Shown here: positions 61,601 to 64,000 of the stretch, piece by piece
Layout: every line of letters starts with the position of its first letter
How positions within the stretch are numbered: the stretch's first letter is position 1
NCBI RefSeq assembly: GCF_030463535.1
Contig: NC_132879.1
Coordinates: 46,938,094 to 47,002,093, forward strand
Length of the DNA: 64,000 nt
Reading direction: 5' to 3'
Source of the DNA: Salminus brasiliensis
Lineage: Eukaryota > Chordata > Actinopteri > Characiformes > Bryconidae
Program-made: the position numbers and the translations under genes
The notes under the pieces: model-generated
Told to the model about the DNA's origin: nothing
Databases searched by the model: none
Seen by the model: only the letters and a program-made list of their open reading frames with translations

Positions 61601-63098
61601 AACCCAGAGATTGAGCAGAAAAAACTTCACGATACAAAGAATACACAGAAATACATATATAGTATTTCACACACACATACACACACCCACACAGTCACAC
61701 ACAAACAGACCATATAGAGATTACAAACAGATGACTCACAGATTACATCAAGATCACACAGAGGAGCACTGATTTACAAGGAGAGCACACAGAGATTATA
61801 AAGACACTGCAAAAATTAATAGCCTATTTAGTTTCAAGAATGATTAAGTTTTTGATATGAAAATATGAATTTGAATAATATTGGACTGTTTTAGGTGCTC
61901 TAGAATGAAAAAATATATTTATCTTGGTGTAGTTAAAAAATGACAGTTTGTAGTGGGGGGGTGCCATATTGGGGGATGGGAAGATTGGATTGGTTGTGAT
62001 TGATGGGGTTCCTAAAAATGCATAATACATTTAACATTTAACAAAATTTAACTTTGTCCATTAGACATAATTCAATCAGGCAACTTTTATAAAAGCAGTA
62101 CACTCTTTTACTTACATATTAGAATACACTGCCTGAGGTGTCAGGGCACATACTTATGGATTTGGGTTGTCTTTCTCAGACACATTCCATCTGGTTCATG
62201 ACTCTATCAAGACACTAACATGAGTAAGAGTTTTAACAGTCTCTCCAACAGCGAAGCTGGCAGATGATTTGGGGTTTCAGTTTGGCTCTCTCTGACACGG
62301 GGACTAATGCAGCAATCCAGGCAGTCAATTACATGTTTGAGTGTTTTTTATGTGCTCATCGATTCCATTATTGTTAAAAGGCTCCCTGTTCTGGTCCACT
62401 TAATGGAACAAACTGGATTATTGAAACTCAGCCAAAAGGCAGCATTTTGATTGCTTTCACCTGTGCATGTCAGATTTACCAACGACGTAGAAAGGGCCAC
62501 TTGTGAGAGCAGTTTGTGTTTGAGAGTTCATTGGTAAATACTTTCTGACCTCAGAATGCTAGGTCTTTAAGGTAATAAGGACAAGGTGTGTCAAAATAGG
62601 TCTTACTTACCTACATCTGAGGTTTTATGGATCTTTATGATCTCTGCCAGGTCAAAATTCCCTGCGATAATGGCCACCTACAAGTTAAAGCTTTTTAGTA
62701 GTATTATGGCATATATTATGAACCATGATACAAATATTCACGAAACTCATTCAGATATTGTGCAATAAATACAAATAACAAAGAAAAGTTACAAATAAGA
62801 GATAAACGTAATGCATGTTGCACTCTGGCTAAGAGTGCCACCTATTAATTGACAGACAAGAATAAGCATAAGGATAATTGTGATTGCACTTATTGTCCTT
62901 ATTCTTATTAAGTCTTAAGCCATTTTTCAGGTGTCAAGTTGATGCACTTTAGGTTTGAAGCTTAATATCTTTTCTTTACAAAACTGTTGAAAGCAGTGGT
63001 AAAATTCCTCCAAAGGCTACCTGGAATGCTGTCTGGTTGTTGTAGTTCTTGATTTCTTTATTTGCACCTCGAAACAGCAGCACTCTGGCACAGCTGTC
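52050..63098 (-). CDS. shank3: SHANK3 postsynaptic scaffold, 3' portion (14 coding exons, 1290 codons)
   Basis: Master scaffold of excitatory postsynaptic densities, linking glutamate-receptor complexes to actin. Exons on the minus strand: 63098-63021, 62677-62611, 61160-60914, 60301-60138, 59628-59515, 59240-59165, 59030-58948, 58851-58727, 57646-57511, 57342-57262, 55657-55524, 55407-55302, 55199-53321, 52632-52050; 3873 nt, phases all consistent. Order: last ankyrin repeats (RVLLFRGANKEIKNYNNQTAFQVAIIAGNF), linker, SH3 (RTFIAISS to GWFPAHCVEEV), PDZ (SATLQKRDSEGFGFVLRGAK to VVSVTRKPDTGDV), KRDPSTSLTLRSKSMTAELEEM, proline-rich region, SAM (ALWSKYDVGEWLESVGL to GHRMNIERALKQLLESSGA). DPLLKQSSDSEL and RRKSPLVKQ mark SHANK3. 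5' exons lie outside the window. Teleosts have shank3a and shank3b; not resolved here. Confidence 0.96.
53321..55199 (-). other. shank3: shank3 large proline-rich exon
   Basis: Single 1879-nt exon, the counterpart of the giant SHANK3 exon 21. It carries IPPPPQTAPPPPP, RSMIILQDTAHLP, SKPQRRKSPLVKQ-like KPQRRKSPLVKQG, FLSVEG, STFIHPLTGRPLDPSSP with LALALAARERAL, SSSDEETREELRKIG, a Homer-type PPxxF motif (VPPPQPFANG, about 53841-53873), TSTVSTVSSMSTLSSES, and RPRYLFQRRSKLWGE. It is far more GC-rich than the flanking DNA. The cortactin-binding PPVPPKP motif present in human SHANK3 is not visible. Confidence 0.9.
56445..56685 (+). mobile_element. tRNA-derived SINE with GTCGCTCTGGATAAGAGC tail
   Basis: The head contains TGGTGTGGCACAACAGACAACACCACTACC and a B-box-like GGTTAGATTCCCGG. 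The 3' part is AAGTCGCTCTGGATAAGAGCATCAGCTAAATGCCATAAA, a tail shared by several fish SINEs and their partner LINEs. Lies in a shank3 intron, opposite to its transcription. Confidence 0.75.
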
Positions 63099-63109
63099 CT
63101 GCAGGGAGG

Positions 63110-64000
63110 GGATGGGGGATTGGAGGTAGGGGATAGGTGAAGGGAGAAAAGGGTCGGGTGCAGACCACAGAGAGAGGAGAGGGTATACTGGTGTAGGGTT
63201 GAAGACATGTATATACATCTTGTTAAATATGGCATACACATTGAATCAAATGTGAACAGGCATGTACAGGACTGTAGTGTTCTCACAGTTAGGTAAATTT
63301 AAGTAATGAGGTGAGTTTACTTAACTCAGCATGGTTAGGCGAAAGACATGCAGTTGGCAAGATTACTACATTAAATATAGTGTAAATCTACATTAGTCTC
63401 AGACTTTGGACAAACTTTGGTAAGCAAATTGGGACAAGGTACAAAAACTATTATGTTCTTTCCAAACCATTGCTTATACCATTGCCATAGTGCAAACGTA
63501 TGTGGACACCAGAATATAACATCCATATGTGCTTGCTAAGGGTCTAATTCTAAATTTAATGACATTAATATGGAGTTAGTCCCTGCTATCTGCACTCTTC
63601 TGGGAAGACTTTTCACTAGATTGCGGAACATGGTGGCTAGGTTCCATTGTCTTTCACCCACAAGAGCATTAGTGAGGTAAGGCACTGGTATTGGGCAAGG
63701 CCTAATATGCATTACATTTTCAATACATCCAAATGGTAATAAGGCTGGGGCTCTGTGTGGGCCAGTCAAGTTCCACACTTCCATACCAAATATGGCAAAC
63801 TATTTCTTTATGGATCTCATATTGTGCACAGGGGCATTATAGTAGTAAAACAGAAAAACTGCTTTCCCAAACTGCTGCCACAAATTTGGAAACTCACAAT
63901 TCTCTTATTAGACAGTTACAATTTTCCTTCAATGGAGCTCAGGAACACAAAACATAAAAACATCCCCAGATGATTATTCTACCTCTACCTAACTTTAAAC
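63110..64000 (-). other. shank3 intron with Tc1-like repeat at about 63480-63900
   Basis: No further ankyrin exon was found between 63099 and the window end. From 63480, words such as TGTGGACACC, AATATGGAGTTAGTCCC, CACAAGAGCATTAGTGAGGTAAGGCACTGGTATTGGGCAAG, GCCAGTCAAGTTCCACACTTCC and GTGCACAGGGGCATTATAG match a dispersed Tc1-type fish repeat without an intact frame. Confidence 0.6.

Overview
This is a 64-kb piece of a vertebrate nuclear genome, almost certainly a teleost fish. Genes are split by GT-AG introns, about half the window is intergenic or intronic AT-rich DNA, and it is crowded with Tc1/mariner relics, tRNA-derived SINEs and dinucleotide repeats of kinds common in fish. The SINE and MITE types suggest an ostariophysan (catfish- or characin-like) genome; that is inference from remembered repeat families. 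All exons below were assembled by hand from splice sites, reading phase and resemblance to known vertebrate proteins.

Layout. (1) 2.1-5.8 kb, plus strand: a complete eight-exon kit ligand (stem cell factor) gene, membrane-anchored, 267 aa. (2) 12.1-19.2 kb, minus strand: a complete eight-exon tetraspanin of the CD37/CD82/CD53 type. It is 414 aa because of a very long Tyr/Asp/His/Gln-rich C-terminal tail. (3) 21.3-26.1 kb, plus strand: complete four-exon lsm8, 96 aa. (4) 28.6-35.0 kb, minus strand: complete nine-exon thymidine phosphorylase (tymp), 453 aa. (5) 35-52 kb: a gene-poor block with SINEs, Tc1 relics, a 65-bp minisatellite with higher-order structure and a perfect 116-bp palindrome. 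(6) 52.05-63.1 kb, minus strand: the 3' fourteen coding exons of shank3, from late ankyrin repeats through SH3, PDZ and the proline-rich region to the SAM domain and stop. The 5' part lies beyond 64 kb.

The genes do not form a functional pathway: a growth factor, a membrane organiser, an RNA-processing subunit, a nucleoside-salvage enzyme and a synaptic scaffold. tymp and shank3 are neighbours in human chromosome 22q13.33 as well, so that part is old synteny.

Most noteworthy: the low-complexity tail on the tetraspanin; a shank3 that has lost the cortactin-binding proline motif while keeping a Homer-type PPxxF motif; a kit ligand with no cleavable juxtamembrane exon and a PDZ-ligand-like C-terminus; the higher-order minisatellite; the perfect palindrome; and three similarly deleted copies of one Tc1 family. 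I found no operon-like, CRISPR-like or otherwise foreign system.
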